From Alitta virens (Eukaryota; Annelida; Polychaeta; Phyllodocida; Nereididae), in assembly GCA_932294295.1 (NCBI GenBank), contig OW028580.1:24600975-24664974 (forward strand): a stretch of 64,000 bases of DNA, read 5' to 3'. Positions within the stretch are counted from its first letter, which is position 1; every line of letters begins with the position of its first letter. A program made the position numbers and the translations under genes. The notes beneath the pieces were generated by a model. It had not been told where the DNA came from and made no database searches. It saw nothing but the letters and a program-made list of their open reading frames with translations. Of this stretch, positions 34,482-47,000 are shown in pieces.

Positions 34482-36610
34482 TTACCTCTGGTAAAATTTT
34501 CATCCTATAAGTGTGCTTAACCGAGACTCCTGATGAAAGATTAGACGGAATCTAACCCAGGACTTGCAGTGATGCCAATGACTTCCTTACCCACTGCACC
34601 ACACAGCTTAAAATTCCAGAAACTTCTTGCCCAATGCATTTACAGTATATTAGCTCTTTGATGACAAGTTTTTAAGCCATTAAACACACGCGCCTATTAC
34701 CAGGTGCAGACAGGCTGAAAATGGAGAGACTATTTAGTTGAGAAATCGGTTTCCCTGTCACTATTAACATATTTATGCTATCAGGTGTGAGCAACAAGCA
34801 AAAAAGTTTGAAGTTGGTACAGGATAATCTTGTAATGAAGTTACCTAAATACTACGAACATTCTGCTGTTAAGGTGTGGAAATTAATAACTAATGCAATA
34901 GGTTTTCCCGTTAATAATTTCATTTATAAGAATACCTCACTATTAAGTACACTGGCCAATACCAAGGGTAGGCATTATAATATAGAAAGCCAAATTAAAT
35001 TTGTACGAAACTTTTTATTTTAGTTAAACCTCATTAGAAGCAGTCTGCATGTATATACATGTATAGTTTTATCAAATTTATTTAATTATCAATAAAAAAT
35101 AAATAAAGATCTGCGATATTTTGATTTTGTCGAACACTACTTGTTCTATGTACAGTGTAGTCAGCCTCAGAGTCAGACCATGGAGTCATAAAGTCATAAG
35201 GTTATGACTCCATGCTCAGACAATGTCATTACATGCATGTCAATAGCAAATAACTAAAGTCTGAGTCAATAGCATTTTGAACATCTCATGACACTGCCTA
35301 TATATAAAGTTTATTAACTTGTTATATTATATGATATATAATAATTTATATGCTATGGTGTCTGCCATTTACACTGCAGGAAACATGATTAAAAATAAGG
35401 CATTAACTTGAAAATGTTATCTCAATCTCATGAATTATAGTAGAGCTGCAGCAATCATAGACTTTTTAGATATGATGATCGATAGTAAAGATGATGATAT
35501 AGGCAATATAGATTTTGTTTTAACATTTATTTGTAATTATTAAATTTAATATTATATTTTAATTAAATTCTTATTTACATGTATTATATATTACAATTTA
35601 AATTATGTACTCTGTACCTGGTGTGTACGAAATAAAATTATATATATATATATAGTTCGGTAAATCGTGGTTGCTCCTTGGGTAAATATTTTACTTAATG
35701 TATATTTTGCCATTTGCCTCCCATCCTGAAGGTATTTTTAGGTTTTATCTGTTTTTAGGTCTCATTTGTATATATTTATAAACAGACAAAGTATGGGCTC
35801 CAAACAGATAGTGTTTACATCCTGGTAAGCTTAAGAAAATACGTTTCCATGGCAACAGAAATTCTCTTTGCTAGCCCCGGATTTCCTGGATGAGAGAGAA
35901 TTATGTCACTGACCAGAAAGATATTTTCTTGTCAAGAATGAATTTGTTGAATTAAGGAAGACTTGGTGAAGGTATTTAAGGATTGTTTGTTGTCAGGCTG
36001 TGGAGAACATTACAAGTGATGTTAATCAGTGTCCTTGACCTGTCTTACTCAAGGTCATTTATTGCTGTTTTATCTTGAGATTTATTTATAAATAGTACAT
36101 CGCCATTAAGACCACTTTCTGTGAAAAATATTTGGTTTTAATAATATGTTTGAGAGGGACTAAAATAGTGACCATATCTAGAGTTCATTAGAAAATTCAG
36201 TAACCTTTAATTCGTGAGTGGGTTTAATACCGATGCGGTCTTATAGTGGGGTTTCTCTGTTTCAAACTTTTTATTCACAATTAAAAAAATTTTTGCTGCA
36301 AATTTATGAATGTAAATACCTTGCGGCAAATTTAAATCTTTATTCAAGAAACTGACATTTCAATGCAAACTGTTCATGAAGCATATAACTTTCTATATAT
36401 GTGATTTATAAAACTCCAAAACTTTCGAGATACTTATTAATTGCTAGATCGACTTTCGAGAATATATACCCATTCCTAGAATTGTCACCTGGAACTGAAT
36501 AATTAATCCACAGCTCAATGTGCACTTCTGCATTTGCCAGGGGAACCGTTTCGGCTGATATTCAGAGTTTGTCGAACTTTAGATTCCTCTTGAAGAAACT
36601 AATGGCATGA

Positions 36611-36678
36611 CACGTGCGGGCCACGTGCGCAATGTCACTTATTATCGCTCATTCGATCAAGACGAGATTTGCACGTGC
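36611..36678. promoter_or_regulatory. Three CACGTGC sites in 68 bp
   Basis: CACGTG at 36611, 36622 and 36672, each followed by C. bHLH or HIF-type binding is possible but not shown. Confidence 0.3.
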
Positions 36679-37526
36679 TTCCTACTGAGCTCATGGGGCG
36701 TAGGGGAGAAATTCTCAGGTTGTGTTTTACTTGGGAGTTTTAAACTCAAGCCTGAACTCAAGCTTGTTAGTTTAATAGGAAGTAGAAGTTAAACATTTTT
36801 TGAATGTTTAGCTGTATCTACTGATTGGAGGAAGATCAAGAAGAAGAAAAAAGTGGATATTGAAAATAAAAAGATAATAAATGAGGATTAATATAGACAG
36901 AGAAGAGGGAGGAAAGATAGAAAAAAATTAAAGCTAACAAGAAGTAACACGAATAGAAAGGAAAATATCTATAGAATAGAAGGAAAGGAGAAAATCAAAG
37001 AATGATAGAATATAGATCGAAAGAAATTGTATTTTAAAAATAAAAAATAAAAGAAAAGTAAAAAAAGTAAAGAAAAATATTTATGTTATGTAAAAACAAT
37101 TACTTTAAAAATGAAAGAAAAACTCCCAACACAACATAATTGTTGTGATAGTTCTCAGTTATGTTATGTCTCAATTCCATTACCTAACATGTTCTACGCC
37201 CCTGGATCTGTCTATCTACCCTCTTGAAAATGCTAGGGTTTCTACAGGGGGTTCAGGTACAACACAGGTAGGGGGTGCTGTAAATATACTCAAGTACCAG
37301 ACCCCTCCAGACCCCTCCGGCCCCCTGGTGTCAAGATGGTTATCTAAGTGTTATCTTCATTCATCAAAATCTCATGAACGAAGTCTTGTCAAAAATCATG
37401 CTTTCAACACTCGTTTTGTGTGTTATGGAGGGCATGTGTGGTTGTGCAGGTGTTGTGGGGTAAATTAAAGGGTTGTGCTAATTGTAGAGGACTTTGAATG
37501 ATTGTTCGAATACTTTGGAGGTTTTG

Positions 37527-37605
37527 GAACCTCACCATTATTAAGACCACCCATGGTCTAACATTTTGTACTTGCTGTGATAGTGAGGTAGTCCTAATTG
37601 TTAAG
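37527..37605. repeat. CCTCACCATTAAGACC-family repeat
   Basis: CCTCACCATTATTAAGACCA and mirror GATAGTGAGGTAGTCCTAAT with about 35 bases between. Confidence 0.65.
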
Positions 37606-38012
37606 TGTGTTATATAGCAAACCAAAATGGCATTAATGGATATCATAAGTTATCACAAATTAGATCAACATTATTAATTTGAATTATGAATATTACCTGC
37701 GAATGTGGTTATATCAAAAGATTAATTTGTCATAAATATACTTGTAGATTTAGATTCAGATATTTTTTATTTCACTCAAAGGATTTCATCAATTCATCAA
37801 TCATACAATATTTAATTTAATTCTATTAAAAACTTGCTTTAAGTAGGGTGACTACTTTAAGACATCTTAGTGTGACTATCATGTTTATCAAGTTTACATC
37901 GATACTGGTGTGACAAACATTGATGTTGATGTGACTAACTTTCAAAATGTTTAGTGTATAGTGTGACAAACTCTCAAATATATAACTTTACTATGTTTTA
38001 TTTTACTTGCAG

Positions 38013-38084
38013 AGACCTCAGCAATAACCAAATCAGAATCATTGAACCAGGAGCTTTCTATGGTCTTCAGTCACTTCAAAAACT
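38013..38084 (+). CDS. ADGRA: Exon A: one leucine-rich repeat (LRR2 by family order)
   Basis: 72 nt between a TTTACTTGCAG acceptor and a GTGAGT donor. The exon begins with the third base of a leucine codon and ends with CT, the first two bases of the next leucine codon (phase 2-2). The translation starts DLSNNQIRIIEPGAFYGLQS and continues LQK, matching the LRR consensus LxxLxLxxNxIxxIxxxxFxxL. Such extracellular repeats form one turn of a solenoid used for protein binding. One repeat per 72-nt exon is the typical exon plan of LRR receptors. The exon is too short to stand out in an ORF scan and is supported by its splice sites and by identical phase with the next exon. Confidence 0.92.
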
Positions 38085-41000
38085 GTGAGTATGACATTAG
38101 ATTTGATTCTTTACATTCAATAAAGTAGTTCAGGTACTGTATTTTATTGATCACAACTTCACAAGCAGGGGCCTTTACTCTGCATCTAAACGAAACCGGT
38201 TTTATTTATATATCTTCAAGGCTACATTAGACTTCGCCTTGAAATGAGACCGTCCTCTATTTAAGACCTGGTTGCAATCAAGAAAAATTGCTATTATGGG
38301 CCTGTACATTGTCTCATTTATCAACGTTTTATTATGGAGTTGTCTTACCAACTTTATATTAAACAAGCCAATCAGATACACCTTTGTGAATGTCCAGATT
38401 ACCAAAGTGGTGGTCATCTTGGTAATTGGCAGCCATATTGGATTTTTACTTCTCTACGTTGTTCATTATTGTCTACAGGTTATTATGCCAAATCACGCAG
38501 TTGTACCATGGAGCCAAGAGTAGACCATGGCTGTACCATGAAGTGTCTAGACTCCATGGCTGTACCAACTTCACTAATGTTACTTGTAATCAGTGTTCAC
38601 GGTAAGCACGGTAGGCTGGCGGTCCCAAGGACCAGCTGTGTGGGAAAGCTGGCGGTCCCTACCAGGCCATAAAATTAGTCTTTCATTCAGACCTGCCGGT
38701 CCCCAGGACCGGGAAGTCATCAAACCTGTCGGTCCTGCCTTTAATTTGAACACTGTTATCAGTAGGGCTATTTATCGAGGGTTAGGCCTCCAAATCGATC
38801 AATACTCAAGTACTTTCGAGTTTTCTGTGTTATTTGTACAGACACCAATTTCGTGAAACAAGTTATACATCAACATGTCATGAACGTCGTCATACTTAGA
38901 AAAAGAGTTCACATCTGTTTAAAACATGTTAACAACAGTGGGAAACCTAATAGTTTGCAGATAAAAAGTAGATAAAATATTGGGCACATCATCAAAGTTA
39001 TTTCTTTTAAAAAACTTGATATTTATGGGAGCTGGTCGATAATTTTCGAATAGCAGTGCTCCCGAGCGATAATCGAGTATTTGCTTGCAGTTACCAGGGC
39101 CTTTTTTTCTAGAGACATCACAATAGCAAAAACACTATTAACAATATCACAATTCAAATTTCATATATATGATGCTTCATCAGAACTTGAAAGAGTTTGC
39201 TTGTTGCATCCAGTAATTTTCTCTTACCAACTCCACTGCACTTTTCGGCTGCTTATATGAAACAATTCATGTTCCATCATGTAAACCAAACATTTTTCTT
39301 TCCTTTCAACATATTCAATGCATTTCACAGTCTTCCTCTATAGCTAGTTGCAAGCCGAATTCACAAAACGCTCTCTTCACATTTTTAGAATCCTTGCAAC
39401 TTCAGTTTTTCTCTCTGAGTGTTTTAAGCATTCACACTGAGAGATGGACTAAGCACTTGTCTAAATACCAACAAAAAAGCCACAAAAATACACTACAGGA
39501 AAATCTCATACCGAGACCACATAATAGTGTTATTTTTTTGCAAGTGTTCCACTGGGCCTATCAGCATAGGTGATTCCGATAAGATAAGATAAGGATAAGA
39601 TAAGATAAGATAGACAAGACAAGATACTTCATTACATATAGCAATAGTGTAATTTCTATTCAATACCCCGATATCAAAAGATTCAAAACAACCTTAGTGA
39701 TCGCCATATTTCCCAAAGGAGGTCTTTATTGAGGGGTCCACTGGACTTCATTTGCTGTGTTTCATGTGAAACTTCCATAAAATGCAGCATCCTGCCTCTG
39801 AGCTAAAAATGAGTAATAGTATGATTGCAAAACATTTATTAGGCTCAAATTTCATTGACATCATTTTATAGTTTACAATACAGGTATTCCAATCAAATTT
39901 CATTGTTACTCCGCTGTAAGACCACTCCTCCATTGAGATCACCTCATCTTTAAGACCAACCAATTTTTGGTCCCTGTTGTATTCTTCTCAGTGCATTTTG
40001 ACTTCCTTTTATGTCTACCTCACCAATAGGATCAATATCAGACTTACCAAGCTTTAATACTGCAATTTAATACTGCAATTTTATACCATTTTCTTCCCAG
40101 CTGGACACTTTACACGAGTTATTATATATCCTTGTCATTGTACTCGGTGTCTATGCTTGTGCAAGTAAGTAAATGACCCCACTCATTGGGTAAATCTGTA
40201 ACATGGAGTGGACTCAAAGCCATGTCATCTCATCTTTACATCTGCCTCTTACAGATGCTCCTATAATCTAAAAAAGCAGCATTCATGATGTGCAGTTTCC
40301 ACTGTATTTCCCCCCCCCCCCTTTTCACGATGTACCATAACAATAGGTGCAGTCGCAGCCTCTTTCCACATAGCCTTTTTTGCTTTTAACCACTTAGAAT
40401 AAACTTGGCTTGATGGAAAGAACAATGCAACACCTACTTCTTTACCTCCACACCTGGAGAGTGCATCCGTTCTACAGTGCACATTTTTGCCAAGTGCTGG
40501 AGAGCATTTGTTATGAGCTTTTTCGCCTCCCTTTCTCAGTTTGAGGAGAGTAAAGATATTTTTAAGGTGAAATGAAGCTGATATTTGTAGAAAATAATTT
40601 TGTGTGCTGTATATTGCACTATAATGACTGCATATATGAAGTTGAAGTAAAATATACAGTACGACGCTATTTTATGTGCAGTCTGTTACAAGCCAAGACT
40701 GGACTGTCACTTGCCCAAACTATCTATCACTCTGTATACTGGATGCAACAAGCAAACTCTTTCAAATTCTGACGAAGCATCATATATATGAAATGTGACT
40801 CGTGATATTATTAATATTGTTTTTGCTATTGTGGTGTCTCTGAAAAAAAAAAAAAAGGTCTGGGTAACAGTGTTCGAAATAAGGGCCGGTCCGTTGATCC
40901 GGACCGACAGCTTCAAGGCAGGACTGACAGGTTTGATTACTTCCCGGTCCTGGGGATCAGCAGGTCTGAATGAAAGGCTAATGTTATGGTCTGGTGGGGA

Positions 41001-44000
41001 TCGGCAGGTTTGCTCAAGGACCGGCAGCTTTCCCACACAGCTGGTTCTTGGGACCGGCAGCTATTTCGTGTTTACCGTGAACACTGCCTGGTAACGCATA
41101 AATACCAAGTGTTAAAAAGCAGTATCAATTTTTTTAATTATTTTTGTGGGTGTCCCACACTTGTCTATAACACATCTTAAAGATATGTTCCCAGCATGCC
41201 CCAGACTACCCAGCATGCATCTGGGTATAAATGACACATGATTGACAGCCATCCCCATAGTGGTAGGAGGTCAAATTGTCTTCAAAATGTTGGTGTCATG
41301 TAAAAATTTGCTTTTTGAGATACGTGGATGAAAGTGTCAGAGGAAATTACGAATATTGAATTCTTGAGAGCAGTCAAATCTAGGTCTAGTGGATGTGATG
41401 TAACTCCTAGGGACCTAAAAATTACCCCTATATTCAAAATGAATTATTGTTTCTTCTGTGTACATAAGTGTAATGTATACCTTAACTGTTGTGGCCAAGT
41501 GGTTAAGGCTGCAATCAGCTGCTTTGAAAAGGTCCTGGGGTCGATCCCTGGTAGGACACTCCTCATGAGCCAAGTGTTTTATCTGGATATCCCTTCTGGC
41601 CAGTGGGTTGCAGGTCCAATATACAGGCAGTCAGACTTCTGGCGTAGGTGTATCACCAGCATCTAGAGGGATTTTTATTGTCTTGGTTTTATCTAGTGAA
41701 CTAGAGTTGGATGGATAACTCACATTTAAGTATGCTGTAATTGAAACCAAAATTTTTGCAATTATGTATATATACACAAATTTATATTCAAATGTGTACT
41801 AATAAGTGCAAATAAAGATGGTAATAATTATTAATTAGTTAAATCCCAAATAGGAAAGAATTAACTAAAAGTTTTATTGGTTATATCCCGACGCCGAAGG
41901 ATATAACCAACAAAAATGTTAGTTAATCCCAGACTTTGAGGAATATAATTAACTTGTAATCCATTAGGCATATTTACTACTTTGTTCGATTGTTTGTTTG
42001 GTTTTAAATGCCTCTATTATCAGAACAATAGGAAAACAGTCTTAAGTGGGGTATAATCTTAGATTATAGCACTGCTTAACAGAAAAGTGGGAGAAACTAG
42101 CATCAGCATGATCAGGAGTGATTTAAGGTGCAATATTAGAACCAATGTATTTTGTTATGTCTTGATAGCTCTTGATTAAGTTACCTTCTATGTAGAATTA
42201 AGTCTTACACTGCCTTTATGTACATAAAAGATGGGAGACAATGTAAGTCAAGCTCTCAGTTTGTACAAGAGTCACAGACTCAGAAAATTGGCTCATTTTC
42301 AAGCAGTCGCAAAGCATGCTGGGATCCGTGAGAACGTGCAGACGGCGCAGCAGACGACACGTGATGACGCGCCAATGTTTCCAGTGCACCATGGGAAGTG
42401 CACACCGTGATGCATGCTGGGTAGAAGGGTGTTTGACAGGTCTACTCTGAGGGTAGCTGTCAATCACACGCTAGAGAGATCTCATGCTGAGTTTGTTTAC
42501 ATGACTTTTTGGCCATAAGGGAAACAGACTCCTCCAAGAGACATGTCAGATCGTCAGATACAAAACTTTGTCATTTCTCTGAGCAAACAAACGTGGTCAA
42601 ACATCGGCTGAAGCCGTGCAGCTGTACAGGGACTATGAGATGAGTGGGACTGACTCTGTGGAGTAGGGAGTAGAGATGATGTCATGATTGTACCTAGGAA
42701 TATTTAGAGACTAAATATTCCTAGATTGTACAGCATCCACCAAAATTCATGAATTATTGGGTTGATATACCACCATTTAAATATGAAATTTTCACCTAAA
42801 AATGACTATTAGAAAACAGTTTAAGAGTAATTTTGTTAGATGTATTATGCTTCAATAGTCTCAAATAGAAGCTGGTTTCGATGGTTAAAATCTGGTATTG
42901 TGGTGGTAACCATTACAAAAATCCTTCCAAGTATTTAGACATAATTTACATGGCGTAGACGCGAAGTTCCATCTTGAAGTTTATGAAAGGCCCACCACAA
43001 CACATATTACGAAACTCGATAATTCTAACCATTTGTAACCAAGTTAAATCCGCCCCTGGAACCACCCTAGTCGGGGGTAGGCCCCCTGGGGTACCTTTGG
43101 CATAACTTATCATAACTTCACACCCTCTGCAATCCCTATCTCACGACCTGCACCTTTTAATGTATATATTCACCTTCAGCTGTTCTCTTTACGACAGAAA
43201 AAGTGGTGGCTTTATGCAAAAATAAACGAAGAAGAATGATTGAAAGGAAGAAATATCATATGAATATAGGCAAAAGATAGTTTGACAGAGTCCTGTCAAA
43301 TAAACAGAAGAGAGAAAGACTGATTGACTGATTGATTGAATGGTAATAACTTAAAGGTGACTTAAGAACTTATGACATAACTTAAGCACATGCACTGCAA
43401 TAGTGGATTTTCACGGAAGGTTCTCAGTATTTCCACCAGGTGGCTTAAACAGAATACTGTAATTTATTTGGCTGAAAAGGTCCCGCCCTTGGCTGTGATT
43501 GGTGGAAGCAAAGTGCATCCTAGCAGCAGTATTTTTAGTGCATTTTAATGTATATTTGACACTTCATCATTTAGTTGATGATTGTTATTTTTCTGAGAAA
43601 GTTATGTTTATGGAATCAGTTAATTATTAATTACTGTGTCTGAAAAGCAAAATGAGTAATAAGGGGAGAGGAAAGACTTATGTCCTGCTGAATTCAGGGC
43701 TGTTCAGTGAAAAGACTCTATTAGGTACCAGTCATGATGTGGCCTTAAAATGTACAAGGGTTAATGAATCAGTATGGGATACTTATAGCTTCCCCTGTAG
43801 AGCTATAGCAGAATAGCTAGATGGTTGGGTTTAGTTGCCGGTATTGCAAGGGAGTATTTATTAGCATACTATTAGTATAATTGAAAAATATATGAAGAAT
43901 TGACAACATTTTTTATTGCGGAATTGAAATAAATCAAGTCTTAATTTCCAAATCAGAGTAGAGTTTGAGAAGTAGTACTTTCGCTCAGTCTATATTGCCA

Positions 44001-47000
44001 AAGACCACACATTTATTTTGGGGAGTACTATAAATGGCAAAGATTGCTCTGACCAGAAATCTAACCTGAGACCAACTATACCTGACTGTGGTCTAAACAT
44101 GCTAAAGCCAGCTGCTTCTGTCCACTTCTATGGGTAATAATTGGCTTAAACTACCATGATTACTCACCAGAAAAGTGCTAACATTGACAAATGTAAGAAA
44201 TGAATGTAATATATCATAAATATGTACCGTTAGATCCGGTGTTGAGTAGCCAGCTATGACAGCTTCAGCTGGGTTCAATAGAGTCTTTTCACTGAATAGC
44301 CCACAGTAGGTAATAAGTAACTGATTCCATAAATATAACTTTCTCAGAAAAATCACAAACATCAACTAAATGATTAGGTGTCAAATATACATTAAAATGC
44401 ACTAAAATACTGCTGCTAGGATGCACTTTGCTTCAGCCAATCACAGCCAAGGGCGGGAACCTTTTCAGCCAATAGAATTGCAGTGTTCTGTTTTAGCCAC
44501 CTGGTGAAAATACAGAGAACCTTCCGTGAAAATCCACTATTTGACAGGCCGTTCTTAATGAAACTAACTGTACACGTAAAACCTCTCCAACCACTGCACC
44601 TATGTGCCAGGTAGAACTGGTTTGTTACCATATACCTGAATGACACGATTTAGCCCATGAATGTAAACATACAAAACACCTGTAAGAATGATACATTGAT
44701 ACCTGAGCAGGTGTGCAGTTGATCAAAATTGATCAAAAGATCAAAGACTTCCCAAACAGGTGTGCCTGAATGCTGAGCATCTTCAGACCACCTGCATGGC
44801 TCAATTGCTAGTAAATGACTCACATGGGATGTAAATCAGTATTGAAAATGATGAATGGCATCATCCCATGGTATTGCTGACACGCTTAGCTGATATGAAA
44901 GATGTTTATGATGATAATCCATGTAGCTGTCTGTAGCTTCATGATGTGTCAAGCTTGGAGAAAAATAGGCTTTTTTTTTTTCTAGACATATGCGGATAGG
45001 ATTTAAATAAAATTATTTTCCCCTTCATTTTTCTATAGGATTTTAAAGATCGGTGAGATTTTCATCTAATTTGTAATGAAATGTAAGAAAGTAGGGAATC
45101 TTATTCGACAAAAAAGTTACAAAGAATCTGATTCACAAAAATTGCCAAAAGTTATTTATTTTATTAAATTTAGAATAATGTCATGCGGAATGTAATTTAC
45201 AGAAAGAAGTTACAGAGAATTTAAATTTTTTTAAATGTAGCCTTCGTCAGTTAAATTTTCAAAAGTATGTCTGATTACAGAGGATTTTTGTTATATTTGA
45301 TAAGGAATGGAAAATCTATTAACTTAGTCTAGCAGTAACCTTAACCGAAGATACCCTTTTCTGGATTTATTTACCTTACACTTAAACCCTCTTCAGTTGA
45401 TTTACACATTTTATTACAACCCTTACTGTTATGTTATCATTATTAGATACCCTATACCCTCTTCATGGCCACTTACTGGCTTGGTATTGTTTTGATAGCT
45501 GCTTTGAAATCATATCATTTGGCATAGGTCAATTGGCCCTATTTACCCCTATGGCTACAGGTGGGGTGAATCCATGCATCACAATAACCCCATCTATCAA
45601 ACAGGAATATACATTATCATCAACAGTTATGGCTTATCAATATGATTAATGTATTTGGCATGATGCTCTTCATCAGTTTATTTATGTTCATGATGAGAGT
45701 ATATGTTCTATATTGAGAGGATGGATTATATTTATTTAATGTTGAACTGTTTTCATAAGAGTTGGGTTTTGAAAGGGTTAAGAACTTTAGATAGTATTAA
45801 AGAGTGGAAAATGTCTTTGGTCTAACTTGGTTGGCTGTATGACCCTTTAATGATACCTACTTTTAATTGTTTAGAGAATGACAATTCATGTTATGTTCTG
45901 ACTTCGACCGAAATATTGCGGTCATTTGCAAGCACGCCGATAGGCAGTTTGTCGGACTAGTTCTGACTGGCTGATAAGATTTTAACTGACTGACTGACTG
46001 ACTAACTGGTGGACTGATGGGCTGACACCTTGACTGACACCTTGACGGATGGACTGATGGACTGACTGGCCGAAACCTTGACTGACTGACTGACTGACTG
46101 CTTGATTGACTCCTTGACTGACTGACTGACTGACTGACTGATTCCTTGACTGACGTGCTGACTGACTGACTGATTCCTTGACTGACGTGCTGACTGACTG
46201 ACTGACTGACTGACTGGTTGACACCTTGACTGACTGACTGGCTGACTGATACTGTGTACCCTGCAATATCTTGATAATATTTGCCTCAGATTGTTCTTAC
46301 AGAAAGAAAAGTTCAAGAATCAGAAAATGTACAGTGCATTTATTGTTCCTATCTCATCTAAGAGGATTTTTTGTTCTCTGAAATACTTCCCACTTCCACT
46401 GGTTTCCAAGGTAACGAATTTGAGAAGGGCAACATATTCCGGGTGCCATTCGATGCGACTTACTTGCTTGTCATGGCAGTCATCTGGAAAATTGCATTTC
46501 CGCAATGAGACTGATCTGTTTCCATGGCAACTGGGAAGACTACTGGATCACTTCATCAGATGCTCGTGGAGTCATAGTTACTGTAACAGTTGAGATCTGG
46601 AGATCTTCTTTTTTTAGAATGATGTTTTACGAAACTGTTTGAGATAGCCAAATTAATATTGCAATTAATTAGTTTTGATTATTGGTGGAAATGATAGTAA
46701 ATTGCAATTGATTAGTTTTGATTATTGGTGGAAATGATAGTAAATTGCAATTGATTAGTTTTGATTATTGGTGGAAATGATAGTAAATTGCAATTGATTA
46801 GTTTTGATTATTGGTGGAAATGATAGTAAATTGCAATTGATTAGTTTTGATTATTGGTGGAAATGATAGTAAAATTTATATGTATTTTATCGGCAGTATT
46901 GTTGGCTTGTGGAGTTGAACTTATATCGCCACTAAACAACAGCAGGCTGAATGCCACACAAAGTTATTCGGATTTTATTAAGTATCTTTGCGCTACCCCC

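Larger units (their letters stand above)
1..38012 (+). other. Upstream intron (or 5' flank) of the ADGRA-like gene
   Basis: No exon was recognised here. The expected LRR1 exon (72 nt, phase 2, GTRAGT donor) was searched for by eye and not found, so it probably lies upstream of base 1. The stretch is a mosaic of TIR elements, SINEs and simple repeats listed separately. Between them (for example 2000-3180, 3300-4890, 8700-9900, 12900-14040, 19800-21270, 22900-24130, 25700-26100, 30100-31850, 35000-37100) I see only AT-rich sequence without recognisable genes. Open frames in these stretches are short, show no domain and often lack an ATG. Confidence 0.6.

Noticed and set aside
35443..35530. TAGAGCTGCAGCAATCAT, similar to one end of a hAT element
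   Set aside because: No matching opposite end and no flanking duplication found.
38593..38856. Possible protein-coding fragment shared with the minus strand near 40900 (peptide words SLSFRPAGPQDREVIKPV)
   Set aside because: The shared peptide follows directly from the inverted DNA repeat; no domain, and the frame is not extended beyond the repeat.
41488..41560. tRNA-Ser gene candidate
   Set aside because: A and B boxes are good but the arms do not complete a cloverleaf and non-tRNA sequence follows; SINE head more likely.
45982..46316. Ser-Gln-Val-rich frames of about 100 codons
   Set aside because: Translation of the ACTG microsatellite.
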